Assembly (NCBI GenBank): GCA_964588685.1
Contig: CAZPQG010000003.1
Coordinates: 37,915-101,914, forward strand
Length of the DNA: 64,000 bases
Reading direction: 5' to 3'
Source of the DNA: CAYVBW01 sp964588685
GTDB lineage: Bacteria > Patescibacteriota > Microgenomatia > UBA1400 > PJMF01
Shown here: piece by piece, positions 1 through 8,333 of the stretch
How positions within the stretch are numbered: the stretch's first letter is position 1
Layout of the letters: each line of letters begins with the position of its first letter
The notes under the pieces: generated by a model
What the model was told of the DNA's origin: nothing
Seen by the model: only the letters and a program-made list of their open reading frames with translations
The model's database searches: none
Program-made: the position numbers and the translations under genes

Positions 1-60
1 TTCGAACCCACGACCTTCAGTTCCGCAAACTGACGCTCTATCCAGCTAAGCTACGGGTGC
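1..60 (-). tRNA. tRNA-Arg(GCG), 3' part cut by the window edge
   Basis: Read on the minus strand from position 60, the sequence folds as a tRNA: acceptor 5' strand GCACCCG, D-stem GCTT/GAGC with an AGCTGGATA loop, anticodon stem TCAGT/ACTGA around the loop TTGCGGA, variable loop AGGTC, then the T-stem GTGGG and TTCGAA. The anticodon is GCG, which reads arginine CGC (and CGU by wobble). The T-stem 3' strand and the acceptor 3' strand lie beyond base 1. Most bacteria read CGN with an ACG anticodon deaminated to ICG, so G34 is a less common choice. Confidence 0.93.
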
Positions 61-215
61 TGATAATACTAAAAGCAAAGAACTAAAAAATACAAAAAAT
101 AATAAAATTCAATTAAAATTAGCTGCTGTCTCTATATATTTTACTCTGAATTAGGCATTTTGTCAGGAGACAGATAAACTTATAATTAAAAAATTTAGAG
201 ATTAATTATCTTCTC

Positions 216-590
216 TTAGCACCACATTTCAATAATTTTCACGGCAAAAATAGCTGTCCCTATCACAGCAGCTGCCATTGCGATCACTAATACAGCTCCG
301 GCTGATAAATCTCTCACTTTTTGGGTAGCTTTATAAGCTAAGTTCTGTTCACGCTGAATCAAATTAGCCAGTTCTTCAATAGCGGTATTAAATAATTCCG
401 CTGTCCACACTAAAGCAATTAATATTAAGATCGCAAACCATTCCATACGATCCAAACCAAATATTTTGCCTCCTATTAATACCACTGCTGCAGCCAAAAT
501 ATGACACTGCATACTCAGCTCCTTAAAACTTAATTTGATACCGCTAAATGCATGTTTAAAAGCTTTAAAAAACCGTTTTATTTTAGACAT
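216..590 (-). CDS. dgkA: Diacylglycerol/undecaprenol kinase, DgkA family
   Basis: Small integral membrane kinase that phosphorylates a lipid alcohol, either diacylglycerol or, as in many Gram-positives, undecaprenol to replenish the cell-wall carrier. The 124 residues match the family's usual size. An amphipathic N-terminus is followed by three membrane segments (about 30-46, 50-65 and 96-117). The family motif ExxNTAIE lies at 65-72, and the conserved 'D..AGAVL' element follows at 94-101. Which lipid is used cannot be told from sequence. It stands alone downstream of the helicase gene on the same strand. No Shine-Dalgarno sequence is visible before the ATG. Confidence 0.9.
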   Translation of the reverse strand: MSKIKRFFKAFKHAFSGIKLSFKELSMQCHILAAAVVLIGGKIFGLDRMEWFAILILIALVWTAELFNTAIEELANLIQREQNLAYKATQKVRDLSAGAVLVIAMAAAVIGTAIFAVKIIEMWC

Positions 591-901
591 AATTATAATT
601 TTTTTTGATAGGCATACTTAATAAGAGCAGCGCTTAAATTATTTTAAGTAAAAAAAATTTATTGCCACCATATTACAACTACTTATACGTCACTCACATT
701 AGTTTACCATTTTTAGTACAGCAGTTACATTTTGCCATAAATTTTCTGAGGGAAGGCTCTCAGTGTTTTATCTCCAGCTGAAAACAAAATCTGTTTCCCT
801 GTGGCTAGAGTATTAAAATTCGAGTCACTCCAGGGGGATAATCCCCTTGACCCACCCCATTCGGATTTATTCCGCAGCAAGCTGCGGGGCGATAATCAAA
901 A
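591..901. repeat. Intergenic stretch with two GC-rich palindromes (REP-like)
   Basis: About 310 bases between the dgkA start and the helicase stop. No ORF here looks real. The part at 803-890 is richer in G+C than its surroundings and holds two perfect palindromes: GGGGATAATCCCC at 834-846 and CCGCAGCAAGCTGCGG at 872-887. Neither is followed by a T-run on either strand, so an intrinsic terminator is unlikely. Paired GC-rich palindromes in an AT-rich spacer resemble REP-type repeats. Whether the block recurs elsewhere in the genome is unknown. Confidence 0.5.
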
Positions 902-2890
902 TTAAAACAGCTTTTTTTGCCTTTTTTTTTCTCGCTGCTGTTGTTGTTTTTGTTTAAGCTTTGATGTTTGCGGATCAGTCTTTTCAATTAATGGTTCTCC
1001 TTCAATCTCTGCTAAAAATGAGGAAAGCTGCTGCTTTTGCTGCCATCTATTTTCTGTTGTCAATAAAAAAAATCCTTTTTTTGCTCGAGTAAGAGCCACG
1101 TATAATAAATTTTTTTCTTCTTGCTGCTGCTTTTCTTTCTCAACCGGTAATATTTGTTTTTTTCTCAGCTGCAAGGGAATAATGTCTTGCTCAAAACCAA
1201 GCAAATAAATCCAATCAAATTCCAAGCCTTTGGCAGCATGCATAGATAATAAGCTAATTTTATCTGCCTGCTGATCATAAAAATTGCGCTGTTTTAAAGT
1301 GGAAAAATAATCTAAAAAAGAAAGCAGTGGGTTGGCTTCATCTTCAAACTGCATTAAGTCCACCCTTAATTGCGTCCAATTTTCTTGGTCAGTTTTAGGC
1401 AAATTGAGCTGCTGTTGAGTGATAGTTAATAGTTTTTGCAAAGAGGCATCTTGCTCAACTGCTTTTATAGTCTGTTCGTACAGCTGCAAAATTTTTCTAA
1501 CTTGTGATTGATCTTCAGCCTGAAGACTGCTGCCGGCTGCGGACTGATTTAAAAGCGCCGACCATTCAATTTGCTCGTTATTTTGATAATTTAATAATTT
1601 ATCAATAGTTTGATAAGAAATATCTAAAAATTTATTGGTTAATAATGCAGTCCAAAATTGGTCCTCAGGATGATTTTCTTGACTATTAGCTGCTTGATTG
1701 CTGCCGCTCCGACTGTCAGTTTCTGCTTGATTAATTTTAACTGTCGCGGCTGCGATACGCCACAAATTAATTAGCAACTGTACGCTGTTAGTTGAATATA
1801 AAGAATCTTTGCCCACCTTTTGATAGGGCCAGCCGGCTTGTTTTATTTTCTTTTCAATCTCTGACCCCAGTTGGTGTAAACGATAAACAATAGCAAAATC
1901 TTTAAACAAAGCTCCTGTTTGTTGATGGTAATTGCTGGCTGAAATTAAACCGGAACCTCCCAGTTTGGCTTCAATTTGGTCCACAATCCAATCAGCCTCT
2001 GTAAACTGATTTAAAGTACGAATTAACTGTGTCTGGCCAGGTGTTTCAACTTGCGTTAACAGCTCTTTTTCTTGAGGAAATAAACGGCCGGCAACAGTTA
2101 GTATCTCTTGGCGGCTGCGATAATTTTTTACCAAATTGTGAGAAGATGTCCGGCTAAAATCTTGCTTTAATTTATCAAAGGAAGCAGCACTGGCACCGCG
2201 AAAACCATAAATTGCTTGCCGAGGGTCACCAATCGCAAATAACTGTCTGCCTTGCTTAGCCCACAAAACAGCAATTTGGTACTGCAAGGGACTTACATCC
2301 TGAAATTCATCAATTAATAAATATGAACTGGGTGAAAAACTGCTGATTTTAACTTTATGCAGTAATCTCAGCAGCAAATCATCATAATCAATTTGTTGCC
2401 TGCTTTTTAATTGCTGTTGATACGACTGATAAAGCTCGCTAATTTCAGCCGACACTTGAGATAATAAAGCGTGATCATTTTTAATTTGACTGACAGCCAG
2501 CAAAGCATCGTCAGCACTTATTTCTAACTTTAGATTATCTACAAGAGCCTGCATCATTCGCCATTGATCAATATCTGTTACTAAATCAAGTTGAGATAAA
2601 TCCAACAATTGAACAGCTAATGAATGAAAAGTTCCCAAATTTAGATTGCCAGCAGCTGTATCTCCAACTGCAGTTTTAATCCTATTTTTTATTTCTTGGG
2701 CAGCTCGACGAGTAAAAGTAATAGCCGTAATTTGGCCCGTTTGAACACCGGTAGACAAGAGGTAGTTAATTTTTGCCACCAGAGTCATAGTCTTACCTGT
2801 ACCCGGACCGGCTTTCACCAGTACGATTTGGTCGTCATCTTTAACTGCTTTTTTTTGGGCCGAATTGAGCTGCTGAAAAAAAGAACGCAT
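902..2890 (-). CDS. UvrD/PcrA-like superfamily 1A DNA helicase
   Basis: 3'-to-5' ATP-dependent DNA helicase or translocase of the UvrD/Rep/PcrA group, acting in repair or replication restart. Motifs in order: Walker A KAGPGTGKT (26-34), Ia ITFTRRAAQEI, Walker B LLIDEFQD (near 190), motif III GDPRQAIYGFRGA, motif IV NYRSRQEI, motif V SMHAAKGLEFDWIYL and motif VI LLYVALTRAKK. At 662 residues it is shorter than UvrD (about 720) and ends in a Gln/Lys-rich tail. The first Walker A residues differ from the usual AGAGSGKT. It lies 35 bases downstream of an EndoQ-type gene on the same strand, so the two may be cotranscribed. UvrD and PcrA orthology cannot be separated here. Confidence 0.93.
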   Translation of the reverse strand: MRSFFQQLNSAQKKAVKDDDQIVLVKAGPGTGKTMTLVAKINYLLSTGVQTGQITAITFTRRAAQEIKNRIKTAVGDTAAGNLNLGTFHSLAVQLLDLSQLDLVTDIDQWRMMQALVDNLKLEISADDALLAVSQIKNDHALLSQVSAEISELYQSYQQQLKSRQQIDYDDLLLRLLHKVKISSFSPSSYLLIDEFQDVSPLQYQIAVLWAKQGRQLFAIGDPRQAIYGFRGASAASFDKLKQDFSRTSSHNLVKNYRSRQEILTVAGRLFPQEKELLTQVETPGQTQLIRTLNQFTEADWIVDQIEAKLGGSGLISASNYHQQTGALFKDFAIVYRLHQLGSEIEKKIKQAGWPYQKVGKDSLYSTNSVQLLINLWRIAAATVKINQAETDSRSGSNQAANSQENHPEDQFWTALLTNKFLDISYQTIDKLLNYQNNEQIEWSALLNQSAAGSSLQAEDQSQVRKILQLYEQTIKAVEQDASLQKLLTITQQQLNLPKTDQENWTQLRVDLMQFEDEANPLLSFLDYFSTLKQRNFYDQQADKISLLSMHAAKGLEFDWIYLLGFEQDIIPLQLRKKQILPVEKEKQQQEEKNLLYVALTRAKKGFFLLTTENRWQQKQQLSSFLAEIEGEPLIEKTDPQTSKLKQKQQQQREKKRQKKLF

Positions 2891-2925
2891 GAAAAATTTG
2901 TAAAAATAATATAAACCTCAAATAT

Positions 2926-4221
2926 TTAAAAACCTAAAGTTTTTTGGCCTTTAAATGATTTTGCTTCTTTTTCATCTTTAAAAAGCTTAATCTCGCCGTA
3001 AACACCATCGTAACCGGGTTTAACAATCACTTTTCCTGCCCGCATGCGTCTAATAGCCTCTGCTATCACCGGCCAGCTTGCTTGTTTAAGCTCAGCAACT
3101 TCAACTTGGCGCAAAATCTTGAACTCACTGCCAAATTGAGACAACAACTGCTGATATATATTTTGCACTGTTTTAGTTTGCGTCCCCTTCACTCCACTGA
3201 CTTCTGCAATTATTTCAGGCAGCGGAATAATATATTCTACTTTTTTATGATTTTTAGGTACAAAATCAGCCGATCGATCAGCTAATTGGTCAACCTGATA
3301 ATCTACTCCCAATACTAAAGGTTTCCCACATTGAGGACATATGCCTTCATGTTTTTTAGTCTCTTGAGGACTAAAAACAACGTTGCACTTGCGGTGTCCA
3401 TCATAATGATATTTTCCTTCTTGAGGATAAAACTCTATGGTACCAACAAAGCGCTCATCATTGCTGACAATAGCGCCATAAATCTCCGGATAAGACAAAT
3501 CAGTGTTAATTACATTGGCTTCACGCCCTAAATTTTGAGGAGAGTGAGCGTCTGAATTGGATACTAAAGTTACATGGTCTAAATTAGACACTCTCCAATT
3601 CATAAAAGGATCTGAAGAGAGACCAGTTTCAACAGCTTTAATTTCAGGCGCTAATTCTTCAAAGGCTTCTGCTAAAGAATTAAAGCCTGATTTTGAGCCA
3701 AACATGGCGAACCAAGGGGTCCAAATATGAGCCGGAATAAACAAAGTTTGGTCACCGGCAGCTTTAACGATTTTAAATAATTCTTTACTATCCAGGCCTA
3801 AAATTGGTCTGCCGTCTGCTGATAGATTGCCGATATTGTTAAGCTGAGCATTAATTTTAGCCACTGTTTTAAAATCAGGGGCCGCTGCTAATTGATGCAG
3901 CTTACGTACTGAATCTTTTTTACTGTAAATGGTACTTATTTCCGCAGTCAAAATAAATCTCACTTCACTATGACGGCAAGCTTCAGGAATTTGAGCCTCG
4001 ACCTCTTTTTTAAAATCCGACTTTAATTGCCATAAACCGGGCTCAGCCGGCTCAAGTTGATGCTGCATCTCCTCAATCCACTGCGGATGTGTAAAATCAC
4101 CGGTCCCGACTACATTAATTCCTTTAATTTTGGCCCATAAATAAATTTGCGGCAGAGTCATATCAGCGCTAGTGGCTCGAGAATAATGCGAGTGGAGATG
4201 TAAATCAACAATTAAAGACAT
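2926..4221 (-). CDS. EndoQ-type PHP-domain DNA endonuclease (TIGR00375 family)
   Basis: Matches the endonuclease Q family. Characterised members nick DNA 5' of deaminated bases (uracil, hypoxanthine) and abasic sites. Residues 1-230 form a PHP phosphoesterase domain with metal-binding motifs DLHLHSHYSR (6-15), GTGDFTHP (39-46), PAHIWTPWF (163-171) and SNSDAH (221-226). A zinc-binding module follows with C279, C295 and C298 and nearby histidines (H276, H291), then a helical C-terminal domain. The ATG is preceded by AGAGGA, one of the better ribosome-binding sites on this strand. It is the upstream partner of the helicase gene. Database records often name this family after UvrD, which is misleading. 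Confidence 0.85.
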   Translation of the reverse strand: MSLIVDLHLHSHYSRATSADMTLPQIYLWAKIKGINVVGTGDFTHPQWIEEMQHQLEPAEPGLWQLKSDFKKEVEAQIPEACRHSEVRFILTAEISTIYSKKDSVRKLHQLAAAPDFKTVAKINAQLNNIGNLSADGRPILGLDSKELFKIVKAAGDQTLFIPAHIWTPWFAMFGSKSGFNSLAEAFEELAPEIKAVETGLSSDPFMNWRVSNLDHVTLVSNSDAHSPQNLGREANVINTDLSYPEIYGAIVSNDERFVGTIEFYPQEGKYHYDGHRKCNVVFSPQETKKHEGICPQCGKPLVLGVDYQVDQLADRSADFVPKNHKKVEYIIPLPEIIAEVSGVKGTQTKTVQNIYQQLLSQFGSEFKILRQVEVAELKQASWPVIAEAIRRMRAGKVIVKPGYDGVYGEIKLFKDEKEAKSFKGQKTLGF

Positions 4222-4339
4222 AGAATTATCCTCTTAAATTCATGTTTATTACCGGTGTTAATTGCTAAAAAAATTAATAATCACACATTAATTATTAAAA
4301 AACTACAAACCATTGTAAAACAGTTTTCTAAAATCGCAT

Positions 4340-4353
4340 TGCTATACTATAAT
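4340..4353 (+). promoter_or_regulatory. Extended -10 promoter candidate for eno-gpmI
   Basis: TGC followed by TATACT (4343-4348) forms an extended -10, with an overlapping TATAAT at 4348-4353. No good -35 element is seen 16-18 bases upstream, as expected for extended -10 promoters. The start codon of eno is 50 bases downstream. Confidence 0.5.
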
Positions 4354-4402
4354 AGCATCTAATTAAACATTATTTTCTTATCAATCTATTATTTTATCTT
4401 CT

Positions 4403-5734
4403 ATGAAAATCACTCATATTAAGGCCCAAGAAATTCTTGACTCCCGCGGCAATCCAACAGTCGAAGCTCATGTCACCGTTGAAGGAGATGTAACTACTAA
4501 AGCGGCCGTACCTTCAGGAGCTTCTACCGGCAGCCATGAAGCTTTGGAGTTGAGAGATGGGGATGATAAGCGTTACCTGGGTAAAGGGGTGCAAAAAGCT
4601 GTGGCTAACGTTAATAATTTAATTGAACCGGAATTAATTGGCATGGATGTGACGAACCAAGCAGCTATTGACCAAAAAATGCTGTCTTTAGACGGGACTA
4701 AATTAAAAAAAGAATTGGGAGCCAATGCAATTTTGGCAGTTTCAATGGCCGTGACTCGAGCCGGTGCCCAAGCAAAAAATCTGCCTTTATATGCTTATAT
4801 TAACACTTTGTTTAACGCTGAAGTAGAGTCTAACAGCGACACAGAGCTTAACAGCGACACAAACCAATTTTTAATGCCGGTGCCAATGATGAATGTATTA
4901 AACGGCGGAGAACACGCAGTCGGAGGCGTTGACATGCAAGAATACATGATCATGCCGGTAGGAGCCCCTAATATTCAAGAAGCAATCCGCTGGGGGTCTG
5001 AAATTTTTCACGTCTTAGGCAAAATTTTAAAAGAACAAGGTTATCAAACCACTGTCGGCGACGAGGGCGGATATGCTCCCAAACTTGATTCAAATGAAGC
5101 ACCGCTAAAATTAATTATGCAGGCTATTAAACAAGCCGGTTATCAACCGGGTGCAGAGATTAGTATTGCGATGGATCCAGCCGCTTCCGAATTTTATCAA
5201 GGTGGCCGCTATCATCTAGCGATAGAAGACAAGCAGTTAACTGCTGAAGAATTGATAGCAAAATATCAACGCTGGAATGAAAACTATCCCATTATTTCAA
5301 TTGAGGATGGTTTGGCTGAGGACGACTGGGACGGTTTCAAGCTTATGACTGACAAAATGGGCGATAAAATGCAAATTGTCGGCGATGACCTGCTTGTCAC
5401 CAACCACGACAGATTAAAAAAAGCAATCAAAGAAGAAGCCTGCAACTCAATTTTAATTAAACTTAATCAAATTGGATCTGTCACTGAAACTATTAACACT
5501 ATTAAATTAGCTAAGGAAGCCGAGTTTACAGCCATAGTCTCACATCGATCCGGAGAAACTGAAGATACATTTATTGCTGATTTTGTAGTCGGGGCTCAAA
5601 CCGGACAAATTAAGACTGGTTCTTTAAGTAGAAGTGAGAGAGTGGCTAAATACAATCAGTTAATGAGAATCGAGAGAAAGTTGGGTGAACAGAGCGCTTA
5701 TGCATCGATGCCTTTTGCTAAACAAGCAGCATAA
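4403..5734 (+). CDS. eno: Enolase
   Basis: Interconverts 2-phosphoglycerate and phosphoenolpyruvate in glycolysis. The 443 residues cover the whole fold. Visible hallmarks are the N-terminal DSRGNPTVE, SGASTGSHEALELRD, the acid/base region VGDEGGYAP, IEDGLAEDDWDG, the active-site loop LIKLNQIGSVTET and SHRSGETEDTFIADF. The length is slightly above the usual 430. The excess lies near residues 139-153, where a 13-base unit is repeated at 18-base spacing (4831-4843 and 4849-4861), giving a polar Asn-Ser-Asp-Thr insert. No Shine-Dalgarno sequence precedes the ATG. It lies 61 bases before gpmI and is probably cotranscribed with it. Confidence 0.98.
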   Translation: MKITHIKAQEILDSRGNPTVEAHVTVEGDVTTKAAVPSGASTGSHEALELRDGDDKRYLGKGVQKAVANVNNLIEPELIGMDVTNQAAIDQKMLSLDGTKLKKELGANAILAVSMAVTRAGAQAKNLPLYAYINTLFNAEVESNSDTELNSDTNQFLMPVPMMNVLNGGEHAVGGVDMQEYMIMPVGAPNIQEAIRWGSEIFHVLGKILKEQGYQTTVGDEGGYAPKLDSNEAPLKLIMQAIKQAGYQPGAEISIAMDPAASEFYQGGRYHLAIEDKQLTAEELIAKYQRWNENYPIISIEDGLAEDDWDGFKLMTDKMGDKMQIVGDDLLVTNHDRLKKAIKEEACNSILIKLNQIGSVTETINTIKLAKEAEFTAIVSHRSGETEDTFIADFVVGAQTGQIKTGSLSRSERVAKYNQLMRIERKLGEQSAYASMPFAKQAA

Positions 5735-5795
5735 AATTATTAAAAATTAGGCGCTGATCTTATTAAGCACTTATCTAATACTTATTTTTAGACAC

Positions 5796-7310
5796 ATGAA
5801 TCAACCCAAAGTATTGATGTTTATTTTAGACGGCTGGGGTATTAATAAACCTTATCCCGGTAATGCTATTCGCCTAGCCGAAACCCCTTTTTTTGATGAC
5901 TTATGGCACAATCAACCCCATGCTAAACTTGACTGCTCCGGTTTAGCTGTCGGACTGCCTGCAGGACAAATGGGTACTTCTGAAGTTAACCACATGATTA
6001 TTGGCGCCGGCAAAATTATTTATCAAGATTTAGTTAAAATCAACCAGGCAATTGATGATGAAAGTTTTTTTACCAACCCGGAATTTATCAAAGCCTTTGA
6101 GCACGTCAAAAAACATGACTCTCGTTTACATCTGAAAGGACTATATAGTCCGGGCGGAGTACACTCCCACAGCAAACATTTTAAAGCGTTGCTGCAGGCT
6201 TCCAAGCAGCATGGTTTAGAGGATAAAACTTTTTTACATTTAATGACCGACGGCAGAGATACAAAGCCTAAAGCGGCTCTTGAGTATATTACAGATTTAG
6301 AAAATTTTTTAGAAACTAACCAGATCGGTCAAATTGTTAGCATTAGCGGTCGTTATTATGCTATGGATCGAGATAATAATTGGGAGCGCACTGATCAATA
6401 TTTTGACATGATTACACAAGGCAAAACTGAGCATATTTTTAAAACTGCCGCCCAAGCTATTCAAACTAATTACCAACAAGAAATTAGTGATGAATTCATT
6501 GAGCCAGCTTTAATTAAGCCGGAAAAAAAAGAACCAATTTTAATTAGAGAAAATGATGCTGTTATTTTTCTTAATTTCCGCAGCGATCGACCGCGGCAGC
6601 TTGTAGCTCGCTTTATCGAACAAGGCCCGTCCAATTTATATTACCTCACCATGACTCAATATAATCAGGACTTTCAACTGCCGGTTGCTTTTCCCCCCGA
6701 AAAAGTAGAACAAACTTTAGGAGCAGCTATCTCACAAGCTAATCTAAAACAATTACGAATTACTGAAACAGAAAAATTTGCGCACTTAACTTTTTTTATG
6801 AACTGCAAGCGCGAAAAGCCTTACCCTTTGGAAGAAAGGATTATGTTTGACTCTTATTCAGATATTAAGAACCACGATGAAAGACCGGAAATGAGAACGC
6901 CGGATATTGCCAGCCGGCTGAAACAAGAAATAGCTGCTGAAAATTTTTCAGCAATTTTTACTAACTTTTGTAATGCTGATATGGTCGGCCACACCGGTAA
7001 TATTCCAGCTACTATTAAAGGCATTGAAGCCATTGATCAAGCATTATCAACTGTTATACCGACAGCACAACAGCACGGCTATGAGATTATTGTTACTGCA
7101 GACCACGGTAATGCTGAACAAATGCTTGACGAAGAAGAAGGTGACAGCATCACTGCTCACAGCAACTATCCGGTGCCCTTCATTTTGATTTCCGAAAAAT
7201 ATCAACAGTTAAATCAATCTCAAGCAGGCATGGTCAATATAGCACCAACAATTTTAAAATTACTAACACTTAAAAAACCTGACGAAATGACGGGAGAACC
7301 TCTAATCTAA
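5796..7310 (+). CDS. gpmI: 2,3-bisphosphoglycerate-independent phosphoglycerate mutase
   Basis: Alkaline-phosphatase-superfamily mutase that converts 3- to 2-phosphoglycerate through a phosphoserine intermediate, using two metal ions (usually Mn2+). It has the expected 504 residues. Metal ligands sit in ILDGWG (D12), the phosphorylated serine is S62 in GQMGTSEVNH, and the C-terminal metal site is TADHGNAEQM. It is the step before enolase and follows eno directly. Its 3' end overlaps the end of the convergent epmA-like gene by 9 bases, so there is no room for a terminator between the two coding regions. Confidence 0.97.
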   Translation: MNQPKVLMFILDGWGINKPYPGNAIRLAETPFFDDLWHNQPHAKLDCSGLAVGLPAGQMGTSEVNHMIIGAGKIIYQDLVKINQAIDDESFFTNPEFIKAFEHVKKHDSRLHLKGLYSPGGVHSHSKHFKALLQASKQHGLEDKTFLHLMTDGRDTKPKAALEYITDLENFLETNQIGQIVSISGRYYAMDRDNNWERTDQYFDMITQGKTEHIFKTAAQAIQTNYQQEISDEFIEPALIKPEKKEPILIRENDAVIFLNFRSDRPRQLVARFIEQGPSNLYYLTMTQYNQDFQLPVAFPPEKVEQTLGAAISQANLKQLRITETEKFAHLTFFMNCKREKPYPLEERIMFDSYSDIKNHDERPEMRTPDIASRLKQEIAAENFSAIFTNFCNADMVGHTGNIPATIKGIEAIDQALSTVIPTAQQHGYEIIVTADHGNAEQMLDEEEGDSITAHSNYPVPFILISEKYQQLNQSQAGMVNIAPTILKLLTLKKPDEMTGEPLI

Positions 7311-8333
7311 CCAAGACTCAGCAAAATCATTAATCATTCCAATTTTTTTTACATCAGCAAGCAGCATCACCAGACGATCAATCCCTAAACCCATGCCGGC
7401 ATACAGTTGTTCAGTTTGATCGAGTTTATTCAAGGCAGCAATAAATTTTTGATCAATCGGATGAGTTGTCAGTTGGTTTTGCTGTCGGTAGCGCTGCTCT
7501 TGTTTGAAATATTTCTCCACTAAACCAGCATCGGTTTGTTCAGTGTTGCCGTTGCCAATTTCTAGGCCGGCTATATATAATTCAAAACGCTCCGCTATTT
7601 CCGACTGCTCTTTTTTAGGCAGACATAATGGCGAAATACGGCTAGGGTAATCTGTCACTAACACCGGCTGCAGACCTAACTTCGGTGCTAGATAAGCAAC
7701 AAAGATTTGATTAAACAACTCCTCCCAAGCAGCATTCTCAACTGAAAAATGGTGCTGCTGTGCTAGCTTGCGCATGGCTGACATGTTTAAACAAGTGGCT
7801 AAAGACTGTCCCATTTCTTGCTCAAATAAAGCCGCCAGCGAAACTTTAGACCAAGGTGGGCTGAGGTCGATCTCATAATCTTGATAATTTATAGCTGAAG
7901 TTGATGGTTTTTTTAAAAATGATGCCACTGATTGCTGAACAAAGTTAACTAACTGCTGAACATCAATCATAATTTGTTCATAATCAGCATTGCTTCGATA
8001 CCACTCTAACATTAAAAATTCCGGCCGATGGTCGCTGTCAGCGGGTTCAGAATTTCTAAAAGCCGGCGCGATAGTAAATACTTTTTCAAAACCTTTAGCT
8101 AACATTTTTTTTAAACTTGCTTCCGGAGAAGTGGCTAAATACATTGTTTGCTGTTGATTCAGATAACGCCATTCAGACTTGAAAGAATCAAGATTTGGCT
8201 CCAGCGGTAAAGTCTTATGTAATACAGGCGTCATAATCTCATTAAAATTTTGTTGCAAAAAAAATCGTCTGACCGCTTGAATAATGTGCTCTTTAATAAG
8301 TAAAGGCTGATGAGGTGAAAGGTTATTTTTCAT
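7302..8333 (-). CDS. epmA: EpmA-like (PoxA/GenX) class II lysyl-tRNA synthetase paralogue
   Basis: Catalytic domain of a class II lysyl-tRNA synthetase without the N-terminal anticodon-binding domain; the 343 residues compare with about 325 in E. coli EpmA. Motif 2 is FRNSEP (92-97) with HRPEFLMLEWYR (102-113), and motif 3 is GLGIDRLVML near 315. EpmA attaches a lysine-derived group to elongation factor P. The C-terminal stretch with ELYIAGLEIGNG and the HPIDQ signature resembles EpmA more than LysS. Its first 11 bases overlap the end of the upstream radical SAM gene, so translation is probably coupled. No EF-P, EpmB or EpmC gene is in the window. A free amino-acid or peptide ligase is the main alternative. 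Confidence 0.82.
   Translation of the reverse strand: MKNNLSPHQPLLIKEHIIQAVRRFFLQQNFNEIMTPVLHKTLPLEPNLDSFKSEWRYLNQQQTMYLATSPEASLKKMLAKGFEKVFTIAPAFRNSEPADSDHRPEFLMLEWYRSNADYEQIMIDVQQLVNFVQQSVASFLKKPSTSAINYQDYEIDLSPPWSKVSLAALFEQEMGQSLATCLNMSAMRKLAQQHHFSVENAAWEELFNQIFVAYLAPKLGLQPVLVTDYPSRISPLCLPKKEQSEIAERFELYIAGLEIGNGNTEQTDAGLVEKYFKQEQRYRQQNQLTTHPIDQKFIAALNKLDQTEQLYAGMGLGIDRLVMLLADVKKIGMINDFAESWLD

Noticed and set aside
805..987. 60-codon minus-strand ORF over the helicase 3' end
   Set aside because: It is out of frame with the clear helicase gene for most of its length and runs into the palindromic spacer; no family pattern.
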